A stretch of 64,000 bases of DNA, from the NCBI GenBank assembly GCA_024752435.1, contig CP103036.1, positions 1,736,001 to 1,800,000 on the forward strand. Direction: 5' to 3'. The position numbers and the translations under genes are program-made. Under the pieces are notes generated by a model. That model did not search any database. It was given only the letters and a program-made list of their open reading frames with translations, and was not told the origin of the DNA. The DNA comes from Allantophomopsis cytisporea (Eukaryota > Ascomycota > Leotiomycetes > Phacidiales > Phacidiaceae). Shown here piece by piece: positions 38,324 to 51,030 of the stretch (its first letter is position 1; each line of letters opens with the position of its first letter).

Positions 38324-40159
38324 CTAAGAGTAGAGCTTCTTCTCGTAAGACTCCATGTTAACGGCTCCCTCGAGCTGAGCAGAGGCGGTTCTGATCTCGA
38401 AGCGGGTGTTACCCTCAGCAACGGAGACATGGAGCTCGTGAGCGCTCTTAACACCGATGTCCTGGAAGGAGTGGCGGACACCAGCGACGAGGTAAGGGAC
38501 GAACTTGGTGACGGAGCCGCGGTGGGCAACGGCACCAGAGACACCCTGGGCAACGAGGACGGAGTCGCCCTCGGAGAAGTAGCGGGCGGTACCGGCGTTG
38601 GACGCTTGGCTGTCCTTGGCGCCGGCGCCGGCCTTCTTGTCTTGCATGGCATCGATGGAACCCATTCCGCGGTAGGCCTTGACTAGCTTACCCTCGCGGG
38701 AAACGAAGGAAGTTCCTGGGGACTCGGTGGTTCCGGCGAGGAGACCTCCCATCATGATGGTGGTGGCTCCGAGAGCGAGACCCTTGACGATATGTCCAAC
38801 GTTCTGGATACCTCCGTCGGCCATACATGGAACACCAAAGCGGGCGGCGAACTTGCTGACGTTGTAGACGGCAGCGGCTTGTGGACGTCCGACGGCCATG
38901 ACTTCCTGGGTGATACAGGCGGATCCGGATCCCATACCGATACGGAGACCGTCAACACCGGCAGCAATGAGAGAGGCGGCTTGGTCACGGGTGACGACGT
39001 TGCCTCCAATGACATCGAGTCCTGGGTACTTCTCCTTGACGTACTTGATCATCTCGATCTGGTACATGGAGTTACCCTGGGAAGAGTCCAAGATGACAAT
39101 ATCAAGACCAGCATCAACGAGCTTCTGGAGACGGATCTTGTCCTCTGGACGAGTACCAATAGCAGCAGCACAGATGAGCTGCTTGGAGTCTGGGAGCTTA
39201 GATGCGTGTGGGAAGTGAAGGTTCTTGTTCAAGTCGGAGCGGGAGATCATAGAGACGAGGTTTCCCTGTCCATCGACGATTGGAAGCTTGCCCTTCTTGG
39301 ACTTGGCAAGAATGCCGTTGGCCTCTGGGAGAGTGGTACCGTGAGCGGCAGTGATGAGGTCAGTGACCATGACGGAGGAAACTGGAGTGTTGTAGTTGTC
39401 CTCGAATTGGATATCTCTGTTGGTGACAATACCAATGAGCTTGGAGCCAAGCTTTCCGGATTCTGATGACAATCCAGTCAGTCACTTTTTCTTTCCTCAT
39501 ATTCGATAAAGCAAGTTTGAAGGGTACAGTAATATCATAAACCAATAGTTTTCTCCCCATGCCCGTTAAGGCTTACGGATGAACGAAAGTTATTTTGAAT
39601 TTTTATTAATCATAAAAGTGCAGGCGAAGATGGTGTAAAGAATGATGGGTAACATACCAGTGACTGGGAAACCACCGAAACCCCACTTCTCCTTCAAAGC
39701 CTTGGCCTCACCAACGGTGGTGCTTGGGCTAAGGACGACTGGGTCGAGGATGAAACCGTTCTCGTAACGCTTAACCTTCTGGACCATGTCGGCCTGCTCA
39801 TCTGGAGAGCAGTTGTGGTGAATTACACCGAGACCTCCCTGAAGAGCCATGTGGATAGCCATTTCGTGCTCGGTGACAGTGTCCATAGGAGAAGAGACAA
39901 GAGGAGTCTTCAAGGTGATACGCTTTGTTACGGGCGATTCGAGGGAGACATCGGAAGCTGGGAATCCAATGTAGCCTGGGAGCACCAAGAAGTCGTTGTA
40001 GGTCAAACCTCCGTTCTTGGCAGAGTCAAGCATGGACTCGACATCGAGACCATCACGCTTGGTGTACTCATTCTTGAGGATCTCAAGAGCCTTGGTGTGG
40101 TCAAGGGAGCTACCAAAGAAGTTGGAGCTTGGCTTGACATCGCCGTTTGTGATGGTCAT
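38324..40159 (-). CDS. IMD2: Inosine-5'-monophosphate dehydrogenase, 546 aa
   Basis: Exon 1 (40159-39658) and exon 2 (39462-38324) join across a 195-nt intron (GTATGT/CAG) to 546 aa. It catalyses the NAD-dependent oxidation of IMP to XMP, the committed step of GTP synthesis in the cytosol. The start MTITNGD leads into the barrel (LTYNDFLVLPGYIGF). Two CBS-type regulatory segments lie around residues 125-240. The flap and catalytic loop read GMGSGSACITQEV, with the active-site Cys near residue 350, followed by ADGGIQNVGHIVKGLALGA and the YRGMGS phosphate-binding block. Many yeast and animal IMPDHs have Ile where this protein has Ala just before the catalytic Cys; I believe filamentous fungi share the Ala form, but cannot check. 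The frame is open upstream to 40444 but is not protein-like there. Confidence 0.97.
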
Positions 40160-41926
40160 TTTGAATTTTTTTTGAGGGGGTTTGAATTCAATGACGAAAG
40201 TGATATAAATGAGGGGGTATCGAGAAGGAATATGAGATAGTTGACGTCGAGTACGCGGTAGTGGAAATGTACAGTCAACGGGTTGAAGTGGCCTTCTCCC
40301 AAGTAAGAAGAAGAGAAGATTCAAAATTCTTCTCACGAGCTCAAATTTTGGGCAATTGATTGCGTGGGGAGCTAGGCTATATCGGGGAAAGCGACGGAAA
40401 TTTATAAATCCTCGCCGCGATAACGAATGTGGCCTGATACACACCTCAGCCGTGAGGCCACAAGTATGCTCATTCCTATAGTCACGTGTCGATCAGGTCT
40501 GCGAAGATCCGGTCGATCGGATCGTACGGGGAGCGGGTCTCCCTTTGTTTCTCTTTTCTTCGCGCTGTCAATTGGGTCCCCCTTGAGTTTCGTGCAGCCA
40601 ATCACGGCCGTCAAACCAAGGTCAAGCTGCATAGCAACGACCAGAGACCGACCATGGCTTTTTTCTCTTGTCGCAAATCATGGACTTCGAAAGGGCTTTT
40701 GCTTTGTCCAGGACGCCGTTGCATGACCATCAATGGACTAAATAACACGCAAGATGCTAGAGGGATGATGATTCGATCAGCGAGACCACGATACTCGGGA
40801 GTGCAGCGGTTCATGAGAAATGAGAAGCGCTGTGTTGGCAAGTTCAATTTCGTATGTGCGTGGTCATTCGTATGTTCGTTCGTTGGTGTGCAAGTATGGA
40901 GGCAGTCACCGTCGGTGTGTGATAATTATGGGTTGGTGTGGTATGTGATGAGTGTCACGCGGATGTGTTTTTGTATTTAATATTTAATATTTGTATTTAT
41001 CTTGATCTTGATCTTTATCTTTATCTTTTTATTTATCTTTTAATTTATATTTTCATCTAGGTACCACGGTACATACACAACACATTGTACTGATGTATGA
41101 TTCTATGACTGTGTGGTGGTTCGGTGTGACTCTGTATGTACGTACTGCTGCGGTGATACCTTGCTTCCTGTGAGCGGCCGCTTTGTTTACTTCCCACTTC
41201 ACGCATAGCCAGGTGCCAATATATGACGAGGCTGGGATGTGGGTTGGGCTGGGCTGGGCTGGGCACATAGGAACACTCTCCACAGTCACTCATCACTCTG
41301 TGAGTAAGGTACCTTACTCTCTCTTTACTCATTCACCACTCATTCGTTACCTGGCTTGTCTACTACTTGTCTACCACTGCATTGTTACTACGACTGCCTA
41401 CCTTACCCATCACCACTATAGCAACAACAATCATCTCTCGCTTGTCCCGTGTGTCCCACTCTCATCCTCCTCCTCCTCCTCCTCCTCCTCCTCCCATACA
41501 AGGCACACCCCTCCATGACCTGGCTCTTTCCACCCTATATGAAATTACCCTCTCATATAGCTCCTCTTACTCATAGCTTCTATCATTGAGAACTACACTC
41601 CTCAATCCGATGTGCTATCGTCATTTGATTGATTATTATCAACCCGACCAACAATCCCGTCAAAAAGTCAAGGCCGGCCTTCATGCGCGCCTAATCTTCT
41701 GCTCTCAATCATAGCCAAACAAACCTCGACTCGCATTTCCCGTTCATCAACACAACAAATCAGAATTGCTGCCCGTAACACGAGAGGCCCGAAAACAGGC
41801 CTCTGACCACATGCATGTCTACTTGATCTGCCCGTGTACCTGGACTTCTGCTTCTTCTTCTTCTTCTACTTCTGCTTTCGTCATACTTCAGCCGCAATCC
41901 CTCACGACGGATTCTCTTTCATCGTG
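40160..41926. other. Divergent promoter region IMPDH / IQGAP
   Basis: About 1.8 kb of shared upstream DNA. It holds A/T-rich TATTTATCTT-type repeats (40975-41055), a TCC tract (41461-41495) and C/T-rich leader sequence before the IQGAP ATG. No supported gene; frames at 40427-40980 overlap promoter DNA and look fortuitous. Confidence 0.5.
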
Positions 41927-44900
41927 ATGTCGTATCGAGAACACCTTCGACCCGTATCAACTGTTGACCAGTCCAATACATATTCTCCCACAAAGCGAGC
42001 ACCATCCAACGCCTCAACAATCTCGTCGGCCTATTCCAATTCGTCCTATCCTTCCGAGATCAGTAGAACGAGTACAATCTCGTCAAACACCTCCAGCAGC
42101 TACTCAAACGGTGGACATAGGCGTGGAAAGAGCGAAGCAGCAGCCATGGCACCCTCGGCCCTGTCTGATCGATTTCGACATTTACCATCATTCAGTGAGC
42201 ATCCCGACGACTCTTTTAAAAGCGCACGCCTGTCGCTTCGTCCTTTATCACAAGCGCCTAATAAATCCCCGCCAATGATTTCAAGGCCAAAGACATCATC
42301 ATATTCTCACGGCCGGAGCCAAACGGTGGATGTGACCCACAACGACCCATTTACAGAGAGCAGACCAAAGACTTCATATCCGTATACGCGGAGTCAATTT
42401 GACGACGTCGCATTGCCGACCACTTCTCTACCAAGTACAAGACCAAAATCGCTATACTCACAATCGCGAAGTGAAATCCCCGACATTGTGCCGACCACTC
42501 CTCCCGGGAGTACAAGGCCAAAATTGCTGTACAATCATAGCCGTGGCCAGAGTGTTGATGTGGTGCAGTCAGCAAGTCGTGATGGATCACCGAAAACTCC
42601 TCCTCATGTTTCCAAAATGCGGCCACAGTCCATGCTCCTCAGTCGTGCTGATTCTGTGAGACCCGGCTCTCCACAGACGGCACGCGGCCATGCTTACCAT
42701 ACCCATAGTCCTCTTGCGCCGCCAGATTTACAGAGTCTTCAAAAATCATCAACAGGACATCTCAAGACCCTCTCGAAATTTGCGCGAGATGTAGGTGCGG
42801 ATGAGTTCGCTATCAAATCACCAGAACAAGAGGTAGTGGGACTTCATGGTCGTCGTCGACTCAAGGCCGATTCGAGTGCAGCAAGTTCGAGCGCAAAGAA
42901 CTATGGCTGGTCAGGTCGAAATTGGATGGACAAACAGCGTCAGTTTCTTCAAGCATACGAGTATCTGTGTCATATCGGAGAAGCAAAGGAATGGATCGAG
43001 GATATCATACACAAGTCCATACCGCCTATTGTACAACTAGAAGAAGCACTGCGTGATGGAGTGACTTTAGCAGAGATTGTTAAAGCGTTGTACCCAGATC
43101 GCAGAGTTCGAATATTCAGACATCCAAAACTTCAATTCAGGCACTCTGATAACATCGCGACCTTCTTTAACTTCTTGAGCGAGGTAGAGCTGCCGGACCT
43201 GTTCCGATTTGAGTTGATCGACTTGTACGAAAAGAAGAACATTCCAAAGGTCATTTACTGTATCCATGCGCTCAGTTGGCTGTTATATCGAAAAGGCATT
43301 GTGGACTTCCGTATCGGTAACCTGGTTGGACAGCTCGAATTCGAACACGATGAATTGGAAGCAATGCAGAAGGGATTGGATAGGGCAGGTGTCAGTATGC
43401 CAAGTTTTGGTAATATGGGTGCCGACTTTGGCGTAGAACCTGCACCTGAGCCAGAGCCGGTAGAGTCTGAAGAAGAGCGAATCGAGCGCGAACTTCAAGA
43501 GGAGAGAGACAGGATCAGTCGTGAACTTGAAGAAAGTGAAGCCACTATTGTGGAATTGCAGGCTCAAGCGCGAGGGGCTCTCATGCGAATGCGGTTGTCA
43601 GATACGATGCAACAACTTTGGGATGCTGAGCACCTCATTGTTGACCTGCAGTCGAGAATTAGAGGCGATTTTTCCCGTCAAATATCAGAGTATCGACTGA
43701 CCATGCGACGCTTTGCGACAAACCTGCAGAGTGCGTCGCGGGGATTTCTGGTGAGGCAACGACAGGCCAACAGAGAGTCATTCTGGAAGAGTAGAGAAGG
43801 AGATGTGCTCAGGCTTCAAAACCTCATCAGGGCCAAGAAAGTTCGCGATGAGATACGCGCTTTGCGATCCGAACTACGACATGAGACATTCAGCATCACT
43901 CAACTACAAGCTGCTATCAGAGGTGCTCTTCTACGAAAAGCAATGGACCGTGCACATGCGGAGCGTATAACGGTGGATGAACCTGTCAAGAACCTCCAGG
44001 CTGCAATCATGGGAATGCTACTCCGAAACAAGATCTCTGCTGATATGGAGAGACTTACAGGACATGAAGCTGCCGTTATCTCATTGCAGGCCGCTGCACG
44101 GGCTAAATCAGTCAGGAATCGGGTGGCTAGTCAATTGGAGGCACTTGAGGAATCTACTGAGTCCACAACAGCACTTCAATCGGCCTGTCGTGCAATGCAG
44201 CTTCGTGCACAGTTGCTTGCAACCCGCGAAGAACTCAATAGCCACGCCAAGTCTGTGACGGATCTTCAGTCTTTCATCCGAGCTTCATTCGTCCGAGATG
44301 GAGTTCATGATACTTTGACAAAGCTTGCAGCTGAGGAAGCCTCAATCACTAATGCTCAATCCAGCGTACGGGGTATGCTTTTGAGAGGGCGACTCGCAGC
44401 TGACAGGAAGGCTCTGGATGCCCAGGTATCCGGAATCACAACGGTACAGAGCTGCTCGAGAGGTCTTTTGCTCCGAAAGAGAAACAAGGCTCTTCTTGCA
44501 GATTTGCAATCCCACGTGGAACAAGTTGTACAGCTGCAAAGTCTGGGTCGTGCCATGCTGCTGAGAAATGACGTGGGAACTCTTCTGGGTGAGCTCGAAG
44601 CCGAAGAAGAATCAATCACTGCTTTCCAAGCTGCTGCCCAAGCTTGTCTTGTGCGCGCCAGATTTGCCGAGAAGCAACGATTCTTCAGACAAAACATGGA
44701 GAAGGTCGTCAAGATTCAGAGTTTTGTAAGAGGTCGCCTCCAAGGTGAGGCTTACAAGAGCTTGACCACTGGCAAAAATCCACCGGTAAATACCGTCAAG
44801 AACTTCGTGCATCTTCTCAACGACAGCGATTTTGATTTCAATGAAGAAATCGAATTTGAGCGTCTCAGAAAGACCGTTGTACAGCAAGTTCGGCAAAACG

Positions 44901-47213
44901 AAATGGCAGAACAGTACATTGATCAGCTTGACATCAAGATCGCATTGTTGGTCAAGAACAAAATTACACTCGATGAAGTTGTCCGACACCAAAAGAACTA
45001 TGGTGGACATAGCAGCAATCTTCTTACTAGTAATTCGCTTTCTTCTGGGAACCAGGATCTCAAAGCTCTCAACAAGAACTCTCGAAAGAAGCTTGAGTCT
45101 TATCAGCAACTGTTCTTCACTCTCCAGACTCAACCCCAATATCTTGCTCGTATGTTCCGTAGAATTAGGGAGCAAGGTACCGCAGAAAAGGACTGCAAGC
45201 GCATTGAGACTCTTATGATGGGCCTTTTTGGTTATGCCCAGAAGCGCAGAGAAGAATACTATCTCCTCAAGTTAATTGCCCGATCTGTCAGAGAAGAAGT
45301 TGAACGTTGCAGGACCGTTCAGGATTACCTGCGGGGAAACTTCTTCTGGAGCAAACTTCTCGCCAACTATACCAGATCCCCTCGCGACAGAAAGTATTTG
45401 CGCGAACTCCTTGGTCCTCTGATTCGTGACAACATTGTCGAGGATCCAGAGCTTGACCTTGAAAGTGATCCAATGCAAATTTACCGCTCTGTTATCGGTG
45501 ATGAAGAGCTTCGAACTGGTCAGCCAAGTCGAAGACCGCTTGAAGTTCCACGTGAGATAGCCATCAAGGATGAGGAAACTCGTGCACTCTTCATTGATCA
45601 TTTGCGTGATCTGCGCGAGATCTCTGATCAGTTCCTTACCGCGTTTGAGGAACTTCTCCACAGAATGCCATATGGCATCCGCTTCATTACACAACAGGCA
45701 TTCGAGGCATTGTGTGATCAGTTCCCAAGAGAGCCACAAGAGAATTTATTGCAGATTGTTGGCAACTGGGTATGGAAATTCTACTTACTCCCAGCTCTCA
45801 CCTCACCAGAACAGGTGGGTGTCATTGAGAAGGTATTGGATCCTTTACAGAAACGCAATCTTAGTGAAGTTGGCAAGGTTCTCAGCCAAGTTGCGCTTGG
45901 TAAACTGTTTGGTGGGGATAACATCTACCTGCAGCCGCTGAATGCGTACGTCGAAAATGCCATCGAGCGCATAAGTTTGATTTTCGACAACCTTATCAAT
46001 GTACCAGACGCAGAGAGTACCTTCGATATTGATGAGTTCAACGACCTTTACTCGAAGTCGAAACCTACGCTCTACATCAAAATGGTTGATATTTTCGCGA
46101 TTCACAACCTCGTTGCGGGTGACCTCCCTGAGATGTGTCCAGGACGCGATGATATGCTTCGCGAGATTGTTATAGAACTTGGTAGTGCCAAGAATAACGA
46201 AAACGAACTCTTGGGAGTTACCTCTGCAGAAATTCAGATGACACTGACACCCAAGCTTCATGAGATTGAAGATCCTGAAGCTGATATTAAGGCTCTCTTT
46301 ATGGAAACGAAGCGCTGTGTGCTTTACATCATCCGAATCCAAGCCGGACCCAATCTTATGGACATCCTTGTTCGTCCAGTCACCGATGAAGACGAAGAGA
46401 AGTGGTATGATTTGCTCCAAGAAGAATTTAGCCCTGGCAGCAACAGCAGAGGAGCTTATGCAGATGCCAATACACTCGTCGATATCACTGCTATGTCCTA
46501 CGCAGAGCTCAAGCGTTCTGCTCTTGAGAACATTATGCATCTGGAGCATACAGGAAGAATATCAAGACACAACCAGTACCAAGACCTTCTGAACGCTATT
46601 GCTATGGACATCCGCACCAAGAGCCGCAGACGTATTCAACGCCAACGTGAACTCGAGGGTGTACGCCTTACTCTTGGTAACCTGAACGACAAAGCCATCT
46701 GGTTAGAGCAACAACGCAGATCCTACGACAACTACATCGAACAAGCCATGTTGACACTGCAAAACAAGCGAGGGTAAGTTTACTTCACCCCCTACAAATA
46801 GAACCCCACTAACACCCCCTAGCAAAAAACGTTTCCTCCTCCCTTTCACCAAGCAATACAACCACGAACGCGAACTCGAACGCTCAGGCCGCAAGCCGAA
46901 ATTCGGCAGTTACAAGTACTCAGCGCGCACGCTAGCCGACAAGGGCGTCCTGATCTCATGGCAGGGATACGACGCGCGCGAGTGGGACCGCATAAACCTG
47001 ACCATCTCCTGCGACGAGGTCGGTGTCTTCTTCCTCGAGGGCTCCAAGGGTTCCATCCAGATCCCCGGAGCCAGTGCCCAGGTCCCCATGGATGATTTGC
47101 TCCAGGCGCAGTTCAATAATCATCAGTTTATGAATGTCTTTGAGGGTGGCGTGCGGCTTAATGTTAATTTGTTTTTGCATTTGCTCTATAAGAAGTTCTA
47201 TCGTACTGAGTAG
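41927..47213 (+). CDS. IQG1: IQGAP-family scaffold with CH, IQ and RasGAP-related domains, 1,745 aa
   Basis: Exon 1 (41927-46773) and exon 2 (46823-47213) join across a 49-nt intron to 1,745 aa. Residues 1-330 are Ser/Pro-rich and contain four imperfect repeats of an RPK...YSxSR(S/G)Q pattern. A calponin-homology actin-binding domain lies at about 339-458 (ALRDGVTLAEIVKALYP, KNIPKVIYCIHALSWLL). Residues 540-940 hold 14 IQ-like repeats of the form LQAxxRGxLxR, sites for calmodulin or myosin light chains. The RasGAP-related domain follows (about 1100-1340), then the RasGAP C-terminal domain, interrupted by the intron. In fungi such proteins organise the contractile ring and polarity sites. GAP activity is not expected for the family. 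The ATG was chosen because upstream sequence is poly-Phe and unlike the protein. Confidence 0.95.
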
Positions 47214-48196
47214 GGTTATGTGGAGAGGGGTGATGAGGGTGTGAGAGAAAAAGAGATGGGGATTTGGAGTGAGGGGTGTGGTGATGTGCATGGTTGGCGC
47301 TGCTGCTGCTTCTTCTGAATAGCGAAGCTTGATTTTTTTTTGGTTGTGTGAGGTTAGATTCATGGTTGTGTTGAGTGGAGTTGAGTGGAGTTGAGCTTCG
47401 AAGAGCTGCGAAGAGCTTGAACCTGACTCGGAGCTCCCTTTCGTCTCATGAGGCATGATACGGCGTATGGATGGACGAATGAATGAGATTATTTGGTACG
47501 ACTAGTTAGTTTGGCTTTTTTTTTTCTGTTCCTTGTTTGTAGATATATTCTTTCCGTTGGGGATATGATTAGATGAGATGGATGAATGAATTGAATGGAA
47601 TGATTGTTTTGATTTTTGCGTTTTTTTGGGGGGAGGGTTAGGGAATGGTGATGACTTGTGCTGGTGAATTATTTATGCTGGTGAACTGTCTATATTGATA
47701 ACCTACACACTTTACACTTCTATGATGAGAATACGCTATGACGAGAGCTGCTACTAAAGCCATAAGGCCCCCTAATTCCACTTATAATACACATACCGAA
47801 ACAGATAGTTTATCGGACTTCTGATGCTTACATATGAATGTGCAGACTTCAAAAAGGGAGAAGCTTGGACTTCAAGTGTGATTAGTTCAGTCGCTATCTT
47901 TGGATGGAGAATGCATGCACTTTCGGGAAACTAGACGGTACGTGAGGATACCACTATAGAAAATTCTTCCACGAGAATCTGCCAGTAATTCTTACAAAAC
48001 ACAACATGGATTTTTTGTATCAGCTACCTTGGAGCGTCCTCCATAATGATTAGCCAAAAGAATGTATGACCTAAACAATAACCAACGAGCGGATAAGGAA
48101 TATAATAAAATGAAACCCCAATATAAATATTCGTTGAACAGATATCAGACAGGTTTTGCTCAACATTCTTTCTTTCGAGTGAATTTCCTGAACCAT
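47214..48196. other. Convergent 3' flanks, no gene seen
   Basis: The 3' sides of the IQGAP gene and of the secreted lysozyme-fold gene meet here. Sequence is T/G-rich then A/T-rich with homopolymer runs. A minus-strand frame at 46956-47456 overlaps the IQGAP exon and is a shadow. Confidence 0.55.
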
Positions 48197-49093
48197 CTAT
48201 AAGAGGACATTGCTCTCAGTGCACGTGCTGGAAGCATATGTCCATCCTGTGAGTCGGTTCGCAATGTCAGAAACATAGCAGTTAGTAGAGTCATCGGACT
48301 GGCCAAGGTCATTTGTGTCTGGAATTTCGCCACTGTTGTAGAGTCGAGCAGCGTAGTAGAAAGCTTGAGCACCAGTAACACCGTATTGACTTTGAGCCTC
48401 TGTAATAGTGTTAGCTGCATCCCTCGAAATGTTAGCAAGGTTGACTCACGGTTGATATTGGCAGCAAGTCCGTCACCACTAGGAGTACCTGCTGTACCAT
48501 CTCTAATCATTTGAGTGATCTACAACAGAATGTTAGATGGTTTTCCAGCCTGTTAGATCAGGGATATCACGACTTACAGAGGATTGAGGGCAAGGATTGA
48601 CCCCGACACAGTTCGTTGCGCCAGCGTAGTCTTGCATGAGGCCAGGGTTTACGACACTTCCATCTGCGGCGACCGTGGTAGGAACCCTAACACAACCACC
48701 AGACTCTTGCATGATGACCGCAAGAATGAAGCGGTGATCGACCAAGGTCTCAGCGGCAACCTGTTGGATGGCATTGTAAATATCGCCAACCTCTTCGCCG
48801 GAGTCATTGGTCCCGTAGTTGTTATCGCCGCAGGACTCTCTCATGAGCGGCTTGTTGGCGTTGAACATGTCGATGAAGTTTACCCAGAGGTTTATGGCTG
48901 GGAAACCAGCGGCTCCACCGCCTCGGTGAAGCGTGTAGGTGTCCGAACCGGCTCCGTTTCCGTCATTGTTGTTGACGCTGGTGGCAACATTGCCGGTTAC
49001 TTGAACGCCAGTTGCTCGTCTTTGCACTCGGGTGGGTGGTAAAGCGGCTGCGAGGGCAGCGAAACTGATGGCGGCGATGATTGAGGATCTCAT
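48197..49093 (-). CDS. Secreted lysozyme/transglycosylase-fold protein, 262 aa
   Basis: Three exons, 49093-48578, 48519-48450 and 48399-48197, join to 262 aa; the introns are 58 and 50 nt. A signal peptide covers residues 1-19 (MRSSIIAAISFAALAAALP), followed by a possible dibasic processing site (QRR). The body contains FILAVIMQESGGCVRVPTT and NPGLMQDY, the arrangement of the lysozyme/SLT fold in which the Glu of MQESGG is the catalytic candidate. The C-terminus has NCYVSDIANRLTGWTY and several Cys that probably form disulfides. Its substrate could be peptidoglycan or chitin-like polymers; which one cannot be read from the sequence. I know similar unnamed secreted proteins from filamentous fungi but not a gene name. 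It stands at the edge of the accessory-looking stretch. Confidence 0.85.
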
Positions 49094-50458
49094 TTTGAAT
49101 GATTGGAAGAATGATGGCAAGTGATAGGTCTTGATAGAATGCTGGATATTCTCTTGAAGATTGGAAATGTTGATTGAGCTGGGGATGATGAGAGAAAAGT
49201 GGAATCAATGCTTGGTTTTATAACAGCAACATGAACATAGTCTAGTCAAGTAGATGAGAACTCGACTTGGTTATGCGATGATACTAGACATCAAGATAGT
49301 GAATTGATAACAGCCATAAAGGGTATCGATGAAGAGTTTGAAAGATCCCCTGCAGAAAAAGAAAGGAAATCCGAAATCTGCCTTACCATATCATCAACTC
49401 AGGGTTGCAAGCTGATTCTCTGATATTCAAGTTGAGCTTGAGGAGTGTCACAGCATCAAAAAATCAACAAGTGTGGCTTGAGGCTCTTGAAATATCACTT
49501 CTTGTCATGCTGTTACTTGACTCATCAAAACGTCTGGCGTTCAGCATAAGAAACGGACCTCAGAATGGTGGTCAGCTATGCGCCAAAATGCGGATCTTAT
49601 GCATTGCAACAACGATACTGTGACTGCACATCTCGGTCCTCTTGAGTTGATGGCTATTTTCAGCCGTCTTTCAACAGCCCGCATCATCGGAGGTTAATTC
49701 GTGCACCAGATGATCCAGATGAGTGACGGACCGCCATGGGTGCAACAGATTCTGTCGTCGGTATCATAGCAAGAATTCCCAGATGTTTGCTGTTCACCCA
49801 TGATAGCGGTGAGATCACTTGGCCTTCATCGCATGTCTTTTATTGAAGATGTGTAAGCTGTCAGCCAGAATGCACAGGCAATGATCAGTGACTATTGAGA
49901 GTACCACGTATGTACCTTGTAAGTTTCATCTTCGAAGCCTTCGGTTTCAAAAGCTCCTTGTTTTTTGAGTTGAAGGACCTGTTTAGTCCTTTGATATATC
50001 GTACTCATTGTGTTAATTTATAGGATCATAAACATTAAACCAACAATTTGTTGTTTGAAATTGTTTTGTTAAGAACAAAACCGGAATTCGCAGTTGCAAA
50101 CTGCTCATGTATCCCAGCGCCCATTCCCTGGCGGCTGTCAATCGCGGATATCTCAGACGCGCAGCATAACTAGGTTCTCAAGCACAGCCGAACCTTTTTA
50201 AGTAGCTGGCGTTGGGGCTTAGTAATAATTCCAGGACCCCACCAGTCATCTATCTCGTGGATATCTCTTTTGGGTAACATGTCCCCCACCTTTCCCCTGC
50301 GCATATGCACGTTGCCCAAAAAGCTTCACCTAGTTAGTTCACCTCATGCGGGCAACTTTAACTGCGCTGACACTCAATGCTACTCGTTTTTAGCCAAGGT
50401 GTTTACTAAGCCTTATATTAAATAAGCGAGGCTTGGATAGTCCTGTTACCTGTCTTAG
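49094..50458. other. Intergenic, no supported gene
   Basis: Promoter side of the secreted protein followed by A/T-rich DNA. A 72-codon plus-strand frame at 49405-49623 starts without ATG and is unsupported. Confidence 0.5.
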
Positions 50459-50917
50459 AAAGTACTCAAACTCCGGCGGTATCAATCTCACTCGGACCAT
50501 GCTCGGGATTACTGGAGAAAGGACTATCCTCAACTAGACCTCTGGAAGACACCCGAAATCTCTCTCCAAACGGGCTGGATAGTGAAGCTCAGCTGCTTTG
50601 TTGATGCCTGACCTTGCATATTGATTTCCAACGTGCTCAGAGTGGTAAGTGCGAGTTTCCTAAACGTGTTTCCACAACTCGAGATTGAGTCTGGGGCTGA
50701 ATATCATTATATGAGCACAGACCCGCAGTTCTGCTGATATGATTATTCGGTGTTACCCTCCCGAGGTAAGCCGATCTTACCATCGTATGGTTACAATTAC
50801 GGTCGTGGCGGCCGATGTTGCGCATCTCTGGATAATATATGCTTTGTATACCTACATTCAAGTGGTAAAGCGGTGTCTGAGGTAGCCGCAGATAAAGAGT
50901 CTCTTCATTTGAAATAG
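50459..50917 (+). pseudogene. Possible broken coding exon, 152 codons with two in-frame TGA
   Basis: One frame runs 152 codons from just after a good acceptor (TGTCTTAG, ending 50458) to a TAG at 50915, interrupted only by TGA at 50609-50611 and 50735-50737. The segments look protein-like: DHARDYWRKDYPQLDLWKTP, then VFPQLEIESGAEYHYM, then PSYGYNYGRGGRCCASLDN. Chance would give more stops in DNA of this base composition. I do not recognise the family and find no start codon or signal peptide. It may be a decayed gene, or exons with introns I could not place. It sits between the lysozyme-fold gene and the microexon gene, among other coding relics. Confidence 0.3.
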
Positions 50918-51030
50918 CTGTTCTCAAGAAATGTTTGCTTTGGATGGCCTTAAGACTAAAAGCGTTGTTGGTATTTTTCAGATAGTTGATTCTAATAGAA
51001 AACAATGCTGACTTCTATTCAAAAATGTAG

